64,000 nucleotides of DNA. Source: Hevea brasiliensis (taxonomy: Eukaryota > Streptophyta > Magnoliopsida > Malpighiales > Euphorbiaceae). The DNA lies in NCBI RefSeq assembly GCF_030052815.1, contig NC_079499.1, forward strand, positions 87,955,183-88,019,182. Direction: 5' to 3'. This document shows positions 37,639 through 49,031 of this stretch, piece after piece. The first letter of the stretch is position 1, and every line of letters begins with the position of its first letter. Made by a program: the position numbers and the translations under genes. The notes below the pieces were generated by a model. The model did not search any database and had not been told where the DNA came from. It worked only from the letters and a program-made list of their open reading frames with translations.

Positions 37639-38585
37639 GATATCCATATATTTGAGCTAGCTAGCCTTGTGATGTGATTTCTCATAAGCCTCTGGCTATT
37701 GAGATGATTATTGTTTCGAATGACATGATATAATTGTTTGTTTTTATGAAATTTGTTTTGAGACTTTTGAAATGAAATTGTTTGGATTAAAAGCTTGTAA
37801 ATCATGTTTTGTATTTATTGCTCATATTCAGTTCAGTTTTTGAATAAATATTATTTAAATTATGCATAAAGGTTATTTTAGTATGTTGTGCACCATTGAG
37901 TCATAGTACTCAGCGATGGCTGTTATTGTTGTCGCAGATATAGAGACTAGAGGAGCGGTAGAGTGAGCTGCTGAGGATCGTGGAGCCACCTTCCCTGAAG
38001 TTCTATCGGGTATATTTTATACCCTGATTGTAATAATTATTCTAATGTATGTAAATATATGTACATGTAGAACTGGTCATGAGCAGTTGTATAAAGTTGT
38101 AATAGTATTAGCTTGGATTTTTTTTTTATCTAATGTACATTCTGGATTGATAAATGTAATTTGGTTTTTACTTTAATGAAAAATGAATGGAAATATTGAG
38201 TTGGGAATTATTTATTTGAATTGTAGAGTTTGAGAAATGATGTTGAAATTTGTGGTGACGGATGTTGAATTGATGAAACAAATTATTGGAAGTGTTTTTT
38301 TTTCAGGTATTTGAAGAGCTATTTTATTAAAATACAGACGGCACTCTGCCGAAATTTTTCTAAAATTTGCTGACAAATAAAAAGGAACAAAAATTTTAAC
38401 TAGTTTTCAAACTCTAATTAAATGTTTTAATACCTATTAGAAAATGCTCACCACTTATAAAAAGTAAGAAAATGATTTCAAAATCCCTTGTAGGGTACTT
38501 AATGAGTTATCAGTAGGTGAAGTTTGATAGTTAATTAGGTATTTTACAGGATCATGTTATGCCTTACAGAGGGTAAGGTGTGACA
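37639..38585 (+). repeat. 5' LTR of element 3, right part
   Basis: It starts with the right TSD copy GATAT and continues family A LTR sequence (a CTAGCTAGC block, a CACCATTGAGTC block near 37890, and GGCACTCTGCCGAAA near 38340) to the LTR end GTGTGACA at 38585. Confidence 0.88.
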
Positions 38586-38593
38586 TGTTTTAG

Positions 38594-38606
38594 TGGTATC
38601 AGAGCA
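38594..38606 (+). other. Primer-binding site, element 3
   Basis: TGGTATCAGAGCA follows the LTR end after 8 bases (TGTTTTAG), the same spacing as in element 4. Confidence 0.9.
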
Positions 38607-38773
38607 GATTTTTAAAGTATGTTTTAACTTGTGAATTTGTGTCTTTTCTTTGATAAGTACAATTTCTCAATGTCCTTATTTATTACATATATTGTATTAC
38701 ATCATGAATATGAACTAACAGAGGGAAATCTCCTTGTGTTATTTGTTCAGGAGATATGCTACTCCAGACTGAT

Positions 38774-39880
38774 ATGGAAGAAGGGGATCGCTCTGTTGAG
38801 CAATCTGTTGAAGCTGAGGCACAAGGGGAAGCCCCAGCTCTACAAAATGTCAGCGGGTCAGTGGTACTAGCCCCACAGATGCCCTAATTTCCTGCATAAT
38901 TCGCCCAGCAGATGGCTACAATGTTTCAACAAATGGCTGGGGGTATGCCTGCTCAAACTCCACCCCAGACTACTGTGGTGCAACCCCAAGCTTTAGTCAG
39001 GCAATATGATAAGTTATTGAAGTATGGGGCCACGAAATTTAAGGGTACAGTAGACCCACTAGAGGCAGAGCAATGGCCAGAAAGAATGGACAGAGTATTC
39101 AAGAAATTGCACTGCTCTGATGAACTGAAGTTTGAATACTCTGTGTCACTACTACAAGGGGATGTGTATGATTGGTGGAAGACCATCCCCCAAAGCTTGG
39201 CAGAACCGCCAGTACTAACCTGGGATGACTTCATCAAAGAGTTCAAGCAGAAATATGTCCCAGATGCATATGTGGATCAGAAACTATAAGAATTTCTGAG
39301 TCTAAAGCAATAGATTAGTGGCAGAATATGAGAGGGAGTTCTCCCGCTTAAGCCACTATGCTGGGAGTCTCCTTTCTACCAGCAAGGAAAGGTGTAAGAG
39401 ATTTGAGACCGGTTTGAAGCCCAGTCTGCAGATGCAAGTAGTGGAATTCAGACACAGTAACTTCTCTGAGCTCATCTCTCAGGCACTAGAGTTAGAAAGA
39501 ATTGAATTAGAAGCGACTCCAGCAAAAGAAAAATCTGAGAAGACTGAAAAATCAGAGAAAGATAAAGGGGAAAAGTCAGTACAGTAAAGTCCCAGTGGTA
39601 CAATTGGAAAAAAGAAGAAATTTAGGGGACCTAGCAGAGGTCAAGGTGGAAGGTTTGGAAGGGGTAGATTCTCTGGACAGAGACTCCCTAGGTCTGGTTA
39701 GCAGTCGACCAGGGGTTCATCTCTTGCCCGCCCCTATGAGACATGTGGCAAGATTCATGGGGGAGAATGTTATTGGGCAACAAGAACTTGCTTTAACTAT
39801 GGAGGCAAAGGCCATCTTGCTAAGGACTGCACCAGTGCCCCTAGATTTGGGCCAGCTCCTACAACTGTAGAAGGGTCTGT
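38774..39880 (+). pseudogene. Element 3 gag, multiply disrupted
   Basis: The start MEEGDRSVEQ matches element 4. Two in-frame TAA codons (38885 and 38897) precede the MATMFQQMAGG segment at 38912 in the same frame. The gag core (38912-39289) shows WPERMDRVFKKLHC and LLQGDVYDWWKT, then TAA at 39287 after VDQKL, a stop shared with element 4. After a small deletion the frame shifts and gag resumes at 39318-39587 (AEYEREFSRLSHYA). The zinc knuckle lies near 39790-39833 and reads CFNYGGKGHLAKDC, so its second Cys is Tyr. Not translatable as one protein. Confidence 0.85.
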
Positions 39881-40010
39881 TCAGAGTCCTGCTATCAGAG
39901 GTTCATAACCGGTTAGCAGAGGAAGAGGCAGAGGTGGAGGCAATGCTTCTGGCAGTCAGGGTACTGTTAACCAGTCAGCATAAAGGAGTGCTTCGGCTAG
40001 AGTTTACACG

Positions 40011-40556
40011 ATGAGACAGTGGAAAGAGGCTGAGACTTCTGATGTGGTAGCCGGTACATTCTCTATCTCTGATCAAGAAGTATTTGTGTTGTTTGATCCG
40101 AGTTCAACCCACTCATATGTTAGTGCTAGCATAGTCAGTTCACTTGCTATTCCGTGTGTCAAAATAGGTTTTAAAGTGCTAGTAACTAGTCCATTAGGAT
40201 AAGAGGTTCGGGTCAACAGAATCTATAGAGACTGTCCTTTGGTGATCCAAGGACATGTTTTTCTGTCAGATTTGATTGAAATGCCTTTCAGAGATTATGA
40301 TATCATCTTGGGCATGGATTGGTTAGCCAGGCATCATGCCATGATTGACTGTAGACTGAAGACAGTCACTTTTGGTCTCCCTCTATACGGTGATGTGGTA
40401 ATACATGGGGAGAGGCAGTTATTTCCATCAAACGTCATTTTGGCTGCACTAGCCAGAAGGATGATCAGAAAGGGGTGTGAAGCATACTTGGCACATGTGA
40501 TAGACATCCAAGTGGAGAGTCCAGCACTGAGGGACATCCCTACAGTAACTTTCTAG
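40011..40556 (+). pseudogene. Element 3 aspartic protease region
   Basis: It begins with the [17 protein letters not shown] linker. The active-site region reads LFDPSSTHSYVS where element 4 has LFDPGST, so the conserved Gly after the catalytic Asp is Ser. A TAA at 40200-40202 replaces a CAA of element 4. Downstream, in the same frame from 40239, come the second half ([22 protein letters not shown]) and the connector to reverse transcriptase. A 4-base deletion near 40540 then shifts the frame. Confidence 0.85.
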
Positions 40557-40558
40557 AT

Positions 40559-41870
40559 GTGTTTCCTAATGAATTGCCAAGACTACCTCCAGAAAGAGAG
40601 GTGCAGTTTGAGATTGATGTTATGCCTGGTGTGGACCCAATCTCCATAACACCATATAGAATGGCACTTGTAGAATTGAAACAGTTGAAAGTGCAGTTGC
40701 AAGAGCTGCTTGACAAAGGCATTATCTGCCCTAGTGTGTCACTTTGGGGAGCACCAGTGTTATTTATTAAGAAGAAGGATGACACTCTCCGCTTACATAT
40801 CGATTATCAGTAGTTGAATAAGCTGACAATAAAAAACAGATACCCATTATCCCACATTGATGACTTGTTTGATCAGTTGAGGGGTGCAGCTATGTTCTCC
40901 AAGATTGACCTGAGATTAGGTTATTATCAGCTGAAAGTACAAAAGTAGAGTATTCCTAAAACTGCCTTTAGAACCCGCTGTGGCCATTATGAGTTATTGG
41001 TCATACTATTCGGGTTAACTAATGCTCTAGCTGCTTTTATGGATCTAATGAACACTATCTTCAAACCATACCTCAACCAGTTTTTGTGGTATTCATAGAT
41101 GATATATTAGTCTACTCGAGGAGTGCAGAAGAGCATGATAGACATCTACAGATTGTACTGCAGACTTTAAGGGAGAAACAGTTATACACCAAATTGTCGA
41201 AGTGTGAATTTTGGCTAAAGAAAATATCTTTCTTGGGGCACATAGTATCAGCAGAGGGCATTAAGGTAGATCCAAGTAAGATAGAAGCTGTCCTTAATTA
41301 GAAACCACTCAGAAATATCACGGAGATTCACAGTTTTCTGGGATTAGCTGGATACTACCGTCGATTTGTGAAGGGATTCTCCATGTTGGCATCTCCATTG
41401 ACAAAATTACTTCGAAAAGATGTGAAATTTCAGTGGACGGATAAATGCCAATAGAGTTTTGATGAGTTGAAGAGATGTTTAACTGAGGCCTCAGTCCTTA
41501 CTTTACTTACCCCAGGTAAAGAGTATATTATTTACAGCGATGCTTCTCACAATGGGTTAGGATGTGTATTGATGCAAGATCAGAATGTCATTGCATATGC
41601 ATCACGCTAGCTGAAACTGCATGAGAGGAATTATCCGACACATAACTTGGAGCTAGCAACTATTGTGTTCGCTCTTAAGATCTGGAGACACTATTTATAT
41701 GGGGAGAAGTGCTACATCTACACAGATCATAAGAGTTTGAAGTATTTGGGAACTAAAAAAGAGTTGAATTTAAGACAGAGGAAATGGTTAGAGTTGATAA
41801 AAAACTATGATTGTCTAATAGACTATTAGCCAAGGAAAGCTAATGTGGTGGCTGACGCCTTAAGTCGCAA
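40559..41870 (+). pseudogene. Element 3 reverse transcriptase and RNase H
   Basis: Reverse transcriptase motifs in order: [16 protein letters not shown] (about 40585), [12 protein letters not shown] (about 40745), the FSKIDLR segment (about 40898), and the catalytic [10 protein letters not shown] (from about 41089). Stops are at 40811 and 40946 (both TAG where element 4 or the family reads CAG), and a one-base deletion just before FIDD changes frame. RNase H follows with SDASHNGLG (about 41538), [18 protein letters not shown] and VADALSRK (41848-41871); its acidic residues are kept. Further TAG codons lie at 41299, 41452, 41608 and 41827. Confidence 0.88.
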
Positions 41871-41871
41871 G

Positions 41872-43405
41872 ACTATAGCAAGTCTACGGGTTACTCCTTT
41901 GTCTATGGTACATGAGTTGAGAGTATTGCATGCCAGCTTAGAGATTAATGATGAGGGGCAGACAGCAGTTGCATGGCATGTACAGCAAGTGTTGATTGAT
42001 CAGATTAGAATGACTGCACAGAATGATCATAAGTATCAGAAGCTGTTAGAAGAAGTCCGGCAGGGCAAGAAACCTGAATTCTCAGTGAGAGATGATGGCC
42101 TATTACTACACCAAGGCAGAATGTGCATTCCTAATGATATAGATTTAAGGCAGATCATTTTGAAGGAAGCACATGAGTCTCCTTTTGCTATGCACCTTGG
42201 TGGCACAAAAAAATATAGAGGGCTGAAAGAACATTACTGGTGGATGGGTATGAAGAGAAATGTAGCAGAATTTGTTTCTAAATGCCTAACTTTTCAGCAA
42301 GTAATGGCAGAGCATCAATTACCAGCTGGTTTGTTACATCCACTACCAGTACCGGAATGAAAATGGGAGAGAATAACGATGGATTTTGTGATGAGACTTT
42401 CGAGGACACAGAAGAGTCATGATGCAGTATGGGTCATTATTGACAGACTGACCAAGTCTGCTCATTTTCTGCTAGTCCAGATGGATTACAGTTTAGAAAG
42501 ATTGGCCAAGTTGTACATTAATGAGATTATGAGACTATATGGAGTACCAGTATCCATTGTATCAGACAGAGATCCTAGGTTCACTTCTAGATTCTAGGGT
42601 AGTCTTCAGAGAGCCTTAGGAACTAGATTGAACTTCAGCACGGCATTCCACCCACAGATAGATGGCCAATCTGAGAGGGTAATTCAGATCTTGGAGGACA
42701 TGCTATGGGCTTGTGCAATTGAATTTGAGGGCAGTTGGGATACACACTTTCCTTTGATTGAGTTTGCTTACAACAATAGCTACCAATCAAGCATTGGAAT
42801 GCCTCCATATGAAACTTTGTATGGCAGAAAATGTAGAACCCCGTTGTGTTGGGATGAGGTAGGCAAACAAAAGTTGATTGGGCCAGAAATCATTCAACAA
42901 ACTGAAGAGAAAATTAGATTGATCAAAGATCGACTTAAGACTGCATCAGACCTTTAGAAGTCCTATATTGATTTGAAGAGGAGATATTAAATATGCAGTG
43001 GGTGAGAAAGTATTCCTCAAGGTTTCCCCTTCGAAGAGAATTATGAGATTCGACAGAAAGGGGAAACTGAGTCATCGTTTCATTGGGCCAAATGAGGTTC
43101 TAGAAAGAGTGGGTACTTTGGCATATCGTTTGGCACTACCTTCAGAATTGGAGTAGATACATAACGTCTTCCATGTATCTATGTTGAGAAGGTATAGATC
43201 TGACCCATCTCATGTACTACCAGTAGAAGAAATTGAGGTGAATCCAGACCTCACATATGAGAAAGAACCCATAGAGATTCTGGCTTATGAGGTGAAGCAG
43301 CTACGAAACAAGCAAATACCGTTAGTGAAAGTGCTGTGGAACCATCATTCGGGCCAAGAAGCTACTTGGGAACAAGAGGAGGATATGAGGAGACAGCACC
43401 CATAG
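41872..43405 (+). pseudogene. Element 3 integrase with chromodomain
   Basis: The zinc-binding domain shows [13 protein letters not shown] and KCLTF, where the last Cys of the HHCC motif is Phe. The catalytic core shows [29 protein letters not shown] and a GQSER segment with the third acidic residue. Stops lie at 42358, 42595 and 42955, and a 2-base deletion near 42980 shifts the frame; another TAG is at 43154. The end (43181-43405) has the HVSMLRRYRSDP block, then a chromodomain-like segment (ILAYEVKQLRNKQIP, KVLWNHHSGQEATWE), which in chromoviruses directs insertion to marked chromatin. Confidence 0.87.
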
Positions 43406-43456
43406 CTGTTCAGAAATTGATACCAGTTAAAATTTCGAGACGAAATTTATTTTAAC

Positions 43457-43466
43457 GGGGGGAGAA
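43457..43466 (+). other. Polypurine tract, element 3
   Basis: GGGGGGAGAA lies directly before the 3' LTR start (43468). It is the same type as in element 4. Confidence 0.8.
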
Positions 43467-43467
43467 T

Positions 43468-43973
43468 TGTAACAACCCTACTTGTATAGCCTGGAATATT
43501 TCACTATTCCGATGACCAGTGTCAGTCCGGATAATTAAGGGGATTAGAACCACATCTAAGACAACTAGATAAGCCCTGAAAACAAATAATTAGTAATTTT
43601 CAAATAGTTAAGTATAAATAAAAAAAATAGAACACAAGAAGTTAAATGAGCCAGGAGTCACAGTGATAGGTGACCTTCTCGGGAAGGACTGTAAGGTCGA
43701 TTTAACCTCGAAATTCGAACCGTAAAATGTGATGCCGCAGTCCTTAGGACTATTATGAACACAGTGGAAAAAAGAAAATCACAGAAAAGAATTGTTAAGC
43801 AGGTCAAATAATTAGGTCAGGAATCCAGAAGAAATATCGAATAACTAGTACACCGGATTGAACCAACGAGGGCAATTTGATCAATTCACCCCTAGAGCTG
43901 ACACCTGACTTAACTGTTCAATAAAATTGAAAAAAAGAAAATTTTGAGATCAAGAATTAAATTAAAGAACTAA
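43468..43973 (+). repeat. 3' LTR of element 3, 5' portion only
   Basis: It starts TGTAACAACCC and follows the family A LTR until about GAACTAAT, where sequence switches to satellite. About 85% of the LTR is absent. The junction lies in AT-rich sequence and may involve short matching bases (CTAATAAAA is also a satellite word). Confidence 0.82.
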
Positions 43974-44260
43974 TAAAAAATATTATTTTAATAATGCCAA
44001 ATAAGTTTTGAGCTAAAGAAATCCCTATAAATTTTAATAATGCCAAATAAGTCTACACCTAATAAAATATTTTTTTTAATAACAAAATTTTATTTTTTTT
44101 AATTTTAAATATTTAAAATTATTTATTATTTTTAATTTAAATAAAATTAAAAAAAAAGAAATTGAAAAAGCATGGTGAATAAAAATTGTTTAATATTAAA
44201 ATTATTTTTTTAATATTTTATTACTGAAAAAACCAAAAGATAATACTTTATTATGTGTGG
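43974..44260 (+). repeat. Satellite segment between element 3 and the family B solo LTR
   Basis: Left-arm and AT-core satellite sequence. Its phase lies about 200 bp upstream of where the satellite was left at 32155, so the two flanks of element 3 overlap rather than abut. It ends TGTGG (44256-44260), the left TSD of the next LTR. Confidence 0.85.
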
Positions 44261-44455
44261 CGTGACACCTCTTATCCGTCTATAGTGTAATCGAGTAAAA
44301 TAAGTCACATAGTGTGCCAAAGCAACAAATCTTATTTTATTACAATTTACCCTTTTCTTAATTTATTTATTCATCACAAGGTAAAATTTATGCCATTTAA
44401 TTTATTTATTGAAATTTTAAATTAATTTAAGGTTTCAAAAATTTTATAGAAAATC
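44261..44455 (-). mobile_element. Solo LTR, family B: terminal part left of element 4
   Basis: This is the end of a minus-strand family B LTR, starting CGTGACACC where the sister copy at 34544 has TGTGACACC. It stops at 44455 because element 4 is inserted there. AAATC (44451-44455) is the target copy. The rest of the LTR is at 56693-59679. Confidence 0.9.
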
Positions 44456-47400
44456 TGTAACACCCCTATGTTCGGTAGTGCGTTCTACTGTTCCGGTGAC
44501 CAGTGTTGTCCGGACAGCTAGGATGCCTAGAACTACACTTCGATATGAGTGAGGAGACATAAAATAATGAAATACAAGTAGAGAAAATACAAGAAAAACA
44601 AAGGAAAAATAATAGCAAAGAAATCTAACCAAGTTAAACGAGCCGAGAACCCAAGCGATGGGTGATCGCACCGGGAAGTCACGGCGTGGACCGTTGACTA
44701 GCCCTGGACCGCGGGGAACCCTGGAAAATATTTTTAGAAATTAAATAGACCCCTATTGAAGTATAAATATCATTAGAAATATTAAATAAAAATTAAATAA
44801 TTAGTACAAAGAAAAGTGAGAAATCGAAAAAGGGACAAAACCCGGTGTTACCGAAAAATCGGGAATACAACCCGAATAGGGGCATTGTGGTCATTTGACA
44901 CCCCGAGTTGTCTTTTGACCTAAATGTCCATGAAAAATAAATAATATTACACTTGGAAAATATAATGAAAAATAAATTTAGGGGTACCCAATGCAAATAG
45001 TAAAAATGGGGGGTAAATTGACTAATTATCAATTAAAACATATAAAATAGTTTAATTAAGGTGAGTGGACCACTATGGATTAAATTAAATACTCAATGGG
45101 CAGGTGTAAATCTACTAACCAATCTGCAATTCATCTTCTTCAATTGAGAAGTCCCATTGTCGCATGAAAGCTCAAACTCCTCCCATGGCCGCCCACCTTC
45201 AAGCCTTTACAAATCCATGATCAAGCCATCTTTTCCCGCACTTATCTTCATTAAAGTTTATCCTCACCTTGCAAGGAAGAGTTTGATAGCAATTTTAAGA
45301 AGTTTTGGTGAAGATTTAAGAAGTCTCATCCATAGGTAAGTTTGAGTTTTTGATTGTTGCTTTGTTAAAGTTTGTAAGGATGTTATGGGTGTTTGATTTA
45401 TGAATAAATTTTTGAGGTTTCATGTTGAATGTGAATGTGTACTTTTGGCAGCCATGGAAACACCTTGAAGGCAGTTTATTTGTTCTTGTAAATGGTGAAT
45501 TAAATGATTGATTAAATGTATATTTTGTAGGAAATTGTTTGGGTGATGTATACTTAGTATATGTAAATGTAAAATGAGATTTAAAGCTTGGAAAGTAATG
45601 GAATGTAAGTGTACCATTGTGGCAGTTTGCTAACTCTTGAGGAATGCTGGAATTCATGCTTGGTTTATGGAATAATGATGTTAATTTGTGATAGGGTTAT
45701 GGCAGTTTGAGTGCAAATATGATGGTGTGAAGTTGGACATGTAAATGAGCATGAATTGGTGATTGAATTGTTGTAAATTGAGTTGGAAAAATTCTGCACT
45801 TGTTGGTGCACATTGAATGTAATTGTAAGCTGCTAAAATGACCTATAATATGTTGTAAATTATGTTTAGGTTGTGGTACAACCAGAATTGGTTTAAATGT
45901 TAAGTTTGGTGAGTATTAAAAGTGATGCTTGATGTGTATGCAAGAATTGCAATAAGGCAGTTTGAGTTTTAGGCCTAGAACTTTAATTGTGTGGCTCCAA
46001 TTGGTATGAGACCAATTGGAGGTGAAACTAGGCACAAAATGTGCCAACTTTCATGAAGGAAGCTTGCCAAAATTCTGCTTGCAAGGTAGCTTGAAAAATG
46101 ACCAAATCCGGATTAAGTGCAAATAAGGCCTGAAAATTGACCATTTGGGCAGCAGTTAGTGTTTAGGCCATAACTCACTCAAAACAGGTCCAATTGACCT
46201 GAAATTTTAAACATGAATAGTTAAGACCCATTTATACAAGTCTTATGAAGACACCAAAGCCCAGAAATGACCATAAGCAAGTCAAACAGCTTGCACAAGT
46301 TCGGGTCCAAAAACTGGCCGAACCTAAAATGACCAATTTTAGTGCAATTTGACTAGCAATAGTAAAATGACCATAAATTGGTCTACATAACTCAGAATGA
46401 CCTGAAATTTTTCCCCGCGTTCCATAAGACATAGATCTACAAGTTTGTAGTTTTGACCGAAACCAAAAAACCGAGGGAACTAGGTCATCTGGCTAGGTCA
46501 AACTAGTATCCCGGAATCCAGCAAATTGCAAGAAAATGCAGTATACACGGAAATGAACTTGGTAACATGTACTAACCCTAAAATACTATCGAATGTGACA
46601 TATTAATAACATTAAAACCTAATTTACCTAGATTGCACCAAGGGTCGATATATTAGGTTGATTAAGCAAATAATAGCATTCAGTGAATTACTTATCAAAC
46701 ATTATCGTTAGAGACAGTTTAATTAAATACTGAAACACTTCAAATTGTGTTTCTCAGTTAGCAAAGACTCAGGGAAAGGGAAGGAAACACTGAGTCAAGA
46801 CCAGGAGACAGTTATCAGACGTTTGTGCACAACAGCTATTTCTTTTGAATTATTTTCAATTGAAATAAATTATGACTATTTGTATATTGTTGTTTTGAAT
46901 TGTGAAACTGTGAAAAATTGTTTGAATGATATTTGATGGATATTTATTGCTTGAAAAGCATTGTAAATGGTTTGAAACTATGAAAAATTGTTTGAATGAT
47001 ATTGATGGATACTTATTGATTGAAAAGCATTAGAAATGATTTGAAACCACAGCTATCATGTATATTGATTGTATTCCTCGCTAGCTTGTCTAGTGGGACG
47101 AATTGAATTTCCTCTCTGGCTGAAGTGTTGAGGTGTGTGCCTGTTGAGGACTAATCGAATGAGTACTCATATTTTTGCTAGCTAGCTATGTTATTCCTCA
47201 TTAATCATCGACTTTTGGGACGAATTGAACTTTGGAACATGATTAAGCTGTGTGTGATTTATTGATTTGTATTATGAGATTGTGAAATGGAGTTAAATTC
47301 TTATTAACATTCACTGTATTTTGAATTTAATCATGATTTGATTTATTGAAATTATTGTGATATTGAGAAATGGAGTTTAAATTCTTGTTGACATTTATTG

Positions 47401-48130
47401 TCTTGAATTTAACTATGGTTTTGAGTATCCACTCTTTATATGAATTATCAATTGTGATTTAAAATTTTATTGATTAATGTTGTACACCACTGAGACATTG
47501 TCTCAGCGATAGCTCTTCATTGCTGTCGCAAGTAGACAGACGGACAGGGCAGCAGACTAGGCTGCTAGTACATCCAGCGAGAGATTATCGGGTATATTGA
47601 GTATATCTCATTTTGCATTTTGTACTGTAATGTATATTCACTGTATGTATATATTGATTTTGGTTTTGAGCAGTTGTAAATTAAAATTGTACATTAAAGT
47701 TGTAAAATAAATTATGAGTTATTTTGACTTGTAAAATTTGTACTGTATTTCTTTATCTCAGTCTTTGAAAAATCACTGTGGATTTGAGTTGAGAAATATG
47801 TTGTGTTGAGAAATATGTTGGAGTTGAGATTTGCAAATATATTGAAGTGCTTTTTACAGGTTTTCTGAAGAACTGTTTTGTCCAAAATACAGATGGCACT
47901 CTGCCAAAATTTTTACAGAAATTTCAAATAATTCAGATGTGTTAGTTTTATCGCTTCAGTTCAAAAAGGTTTTTAACACCTGTAAATAGTGCTCACCACT
48001 GTAAAAGAAGTAAGAAAAGTTTTTAAAATCCCTTGTAGTGTATTTAATGGGTTATCAGTAGACGGAGTTGGTAATTCATTAGGTATACTACGGGATCATG
48101 TTATACCTTACAGAGGGGTAGGGTGTGACA
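44456..48130 (+). repeat. 5' LTR of element 4
   Basis: 3675 bp by my count, TGTAACACCCC...GTGTGACA. It carries a ~70-bp tandem duplication at 46911-47049 that is also in the 3' LTR (about 55473-55611). Minus-strand open frames such as 45316-45657 recur in the other LTR because the LTR is duplicated and have no recognisable product. Confidence 0.95.
46911..47049 (+). repeat. 70-bp tandem duplication in the LTR
   Basis: Copies 46911-46980 and 46981-47049 both begin TGAAAAATTGTTTGAATGAT and end TTTGAAAC plus a few bases. The duplication is shared with the 3' LTR, so it was already in the parent element. Confidence 0.8.
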
Positions 48131-48138
48131 TGTTTTAG

Positions 48139-48150
48139 TGGTATCAGAGC
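48139..48150 (+). other. Primer-binding site, element 4
   Basis: TGGTATCAGAGC, complementary to initiator-Met tRNA, lies 8 bases after the LTR end. Confidence 0.9.
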
Positions 48151-48319
48151 TAGTTTTTAAATTTTGTTTTCACCTATTAATTGAATATTCTTTCTTCATA
48201 GTACAACTACTCAATATCATTGTTTGATACATACAGTACATTACATTATAAATATGCACTAACGGGAGGAAATCTCCTTGTGTTGTTTGTTCAGGAGGTC
48301 TAAGATCCTCGAATTGACC

Positions 48320-49031
48320 ATGGAAGAGGGTGATCGTTCAGTCGATCAATCTATTGAGGCTGAGGTGGAAGGGGATGCCCCAGCCCTACACAATGCCAGT
48401 GGTTCAAGAAGACTACCGCAGCGATCGCAGTTTCCTCGCTCGCCACAGATGGTCGCAATGTTCCAACAAATGGCTGGTAGTGTGCCTACTCAAGTCTCAA
48501 TACAGACACCAGTGGTACAACCACAGTCTCCTATTAGGCAGTATGACAAATTGATGAAGTATGGGGCTACAGAGTTCAAGGGGAAAGTAGATCCTCTAGA
48601 GGCTGAACAGTGGTTAGAGAGGATGGATAGGGTATTCAAGAAACTGCATTGCACGGAGGAGCTCAGATTTGAATACTCTGTATCTCTACTACAGGGGGAT
48701 GCTTATGACTGGTGGAAAACCATTCCCCACGATGCAGTAGAACTCAGTGCTAACATGGAATGACTTTCTCAGGGAATTCAGACAAAAATATGTCCCCGAT
48801 GCTTATGTAGACCAAAAGTTATAAGAATTCCTAAGTCTTAAACATGGGAGCAGATCAGTGGCTGAGTATGAAAGAGAATTTTTTTCGCCTGAGCCATTAT
48901 GCAGTAAGTTTACTTGCAACCAATAGGGAGAGATGCAAGAGGTTTGAAACTGGCTTAAAGCCAGTATCAGATTACAAGTAGTCGGCTTTAAACACACTAA
49001 CTTCTTTGAACTTATTTCTCAAGCTCTAGAG
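48320..49031 (+). pseudogene. Element 4 gag, N-terminal and capsid part
   Basis: ATG at 48320 gives MEEGDRSVDQ, the start shared with elements 1 and 3. The gag core has QYDKLMKYGATEF, WLERMDRVFKKLHC and LLQGDAYDWWKTIP (to about 48725). A small indel near 48740 shifts the frame (the open frame ends at 48763), but the core continues in another frame (LTW, FRQKYVPDAYVDQKL) to a TAA at 48822 that is shared with element 3. An extra T in a T-run near 48880 shifts the frame again. Gag continues in the next entry. Confidence 0.87.

Larger units (their letters stand above)
32156..43973 (+). mobile_element. Element 3: decayed family A chromovirus with both LTRs truncated
   Basis: Layout: 5' LTR lacking its first ~132 bases, primer-binding site, gag, protease, reverse transcriptase, RNase H, integrase, chromodomain, polypurine tract, and only the first ~506 bases of a 3' LTR. 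The retained LTR parts overlap by about 376 bases. The 5' LTR is split by a minus-strand family B solo LTR. The coding region carries many stops and several frameshifts compared with element 4. Domain order (RT-RH-IN) and the C-terminal chromodomain place it in the Ty3/gypsy chromoviruses, most likely Tekay/Del. Confidence 0.9.

Noticed and set aside
48139..48150. TGGTATCAGAGC as part of a tRNA gene
   Set aside because: It directly follows an LTR end in four elements and has no cloverleaf around it; it is the primer-binding site.
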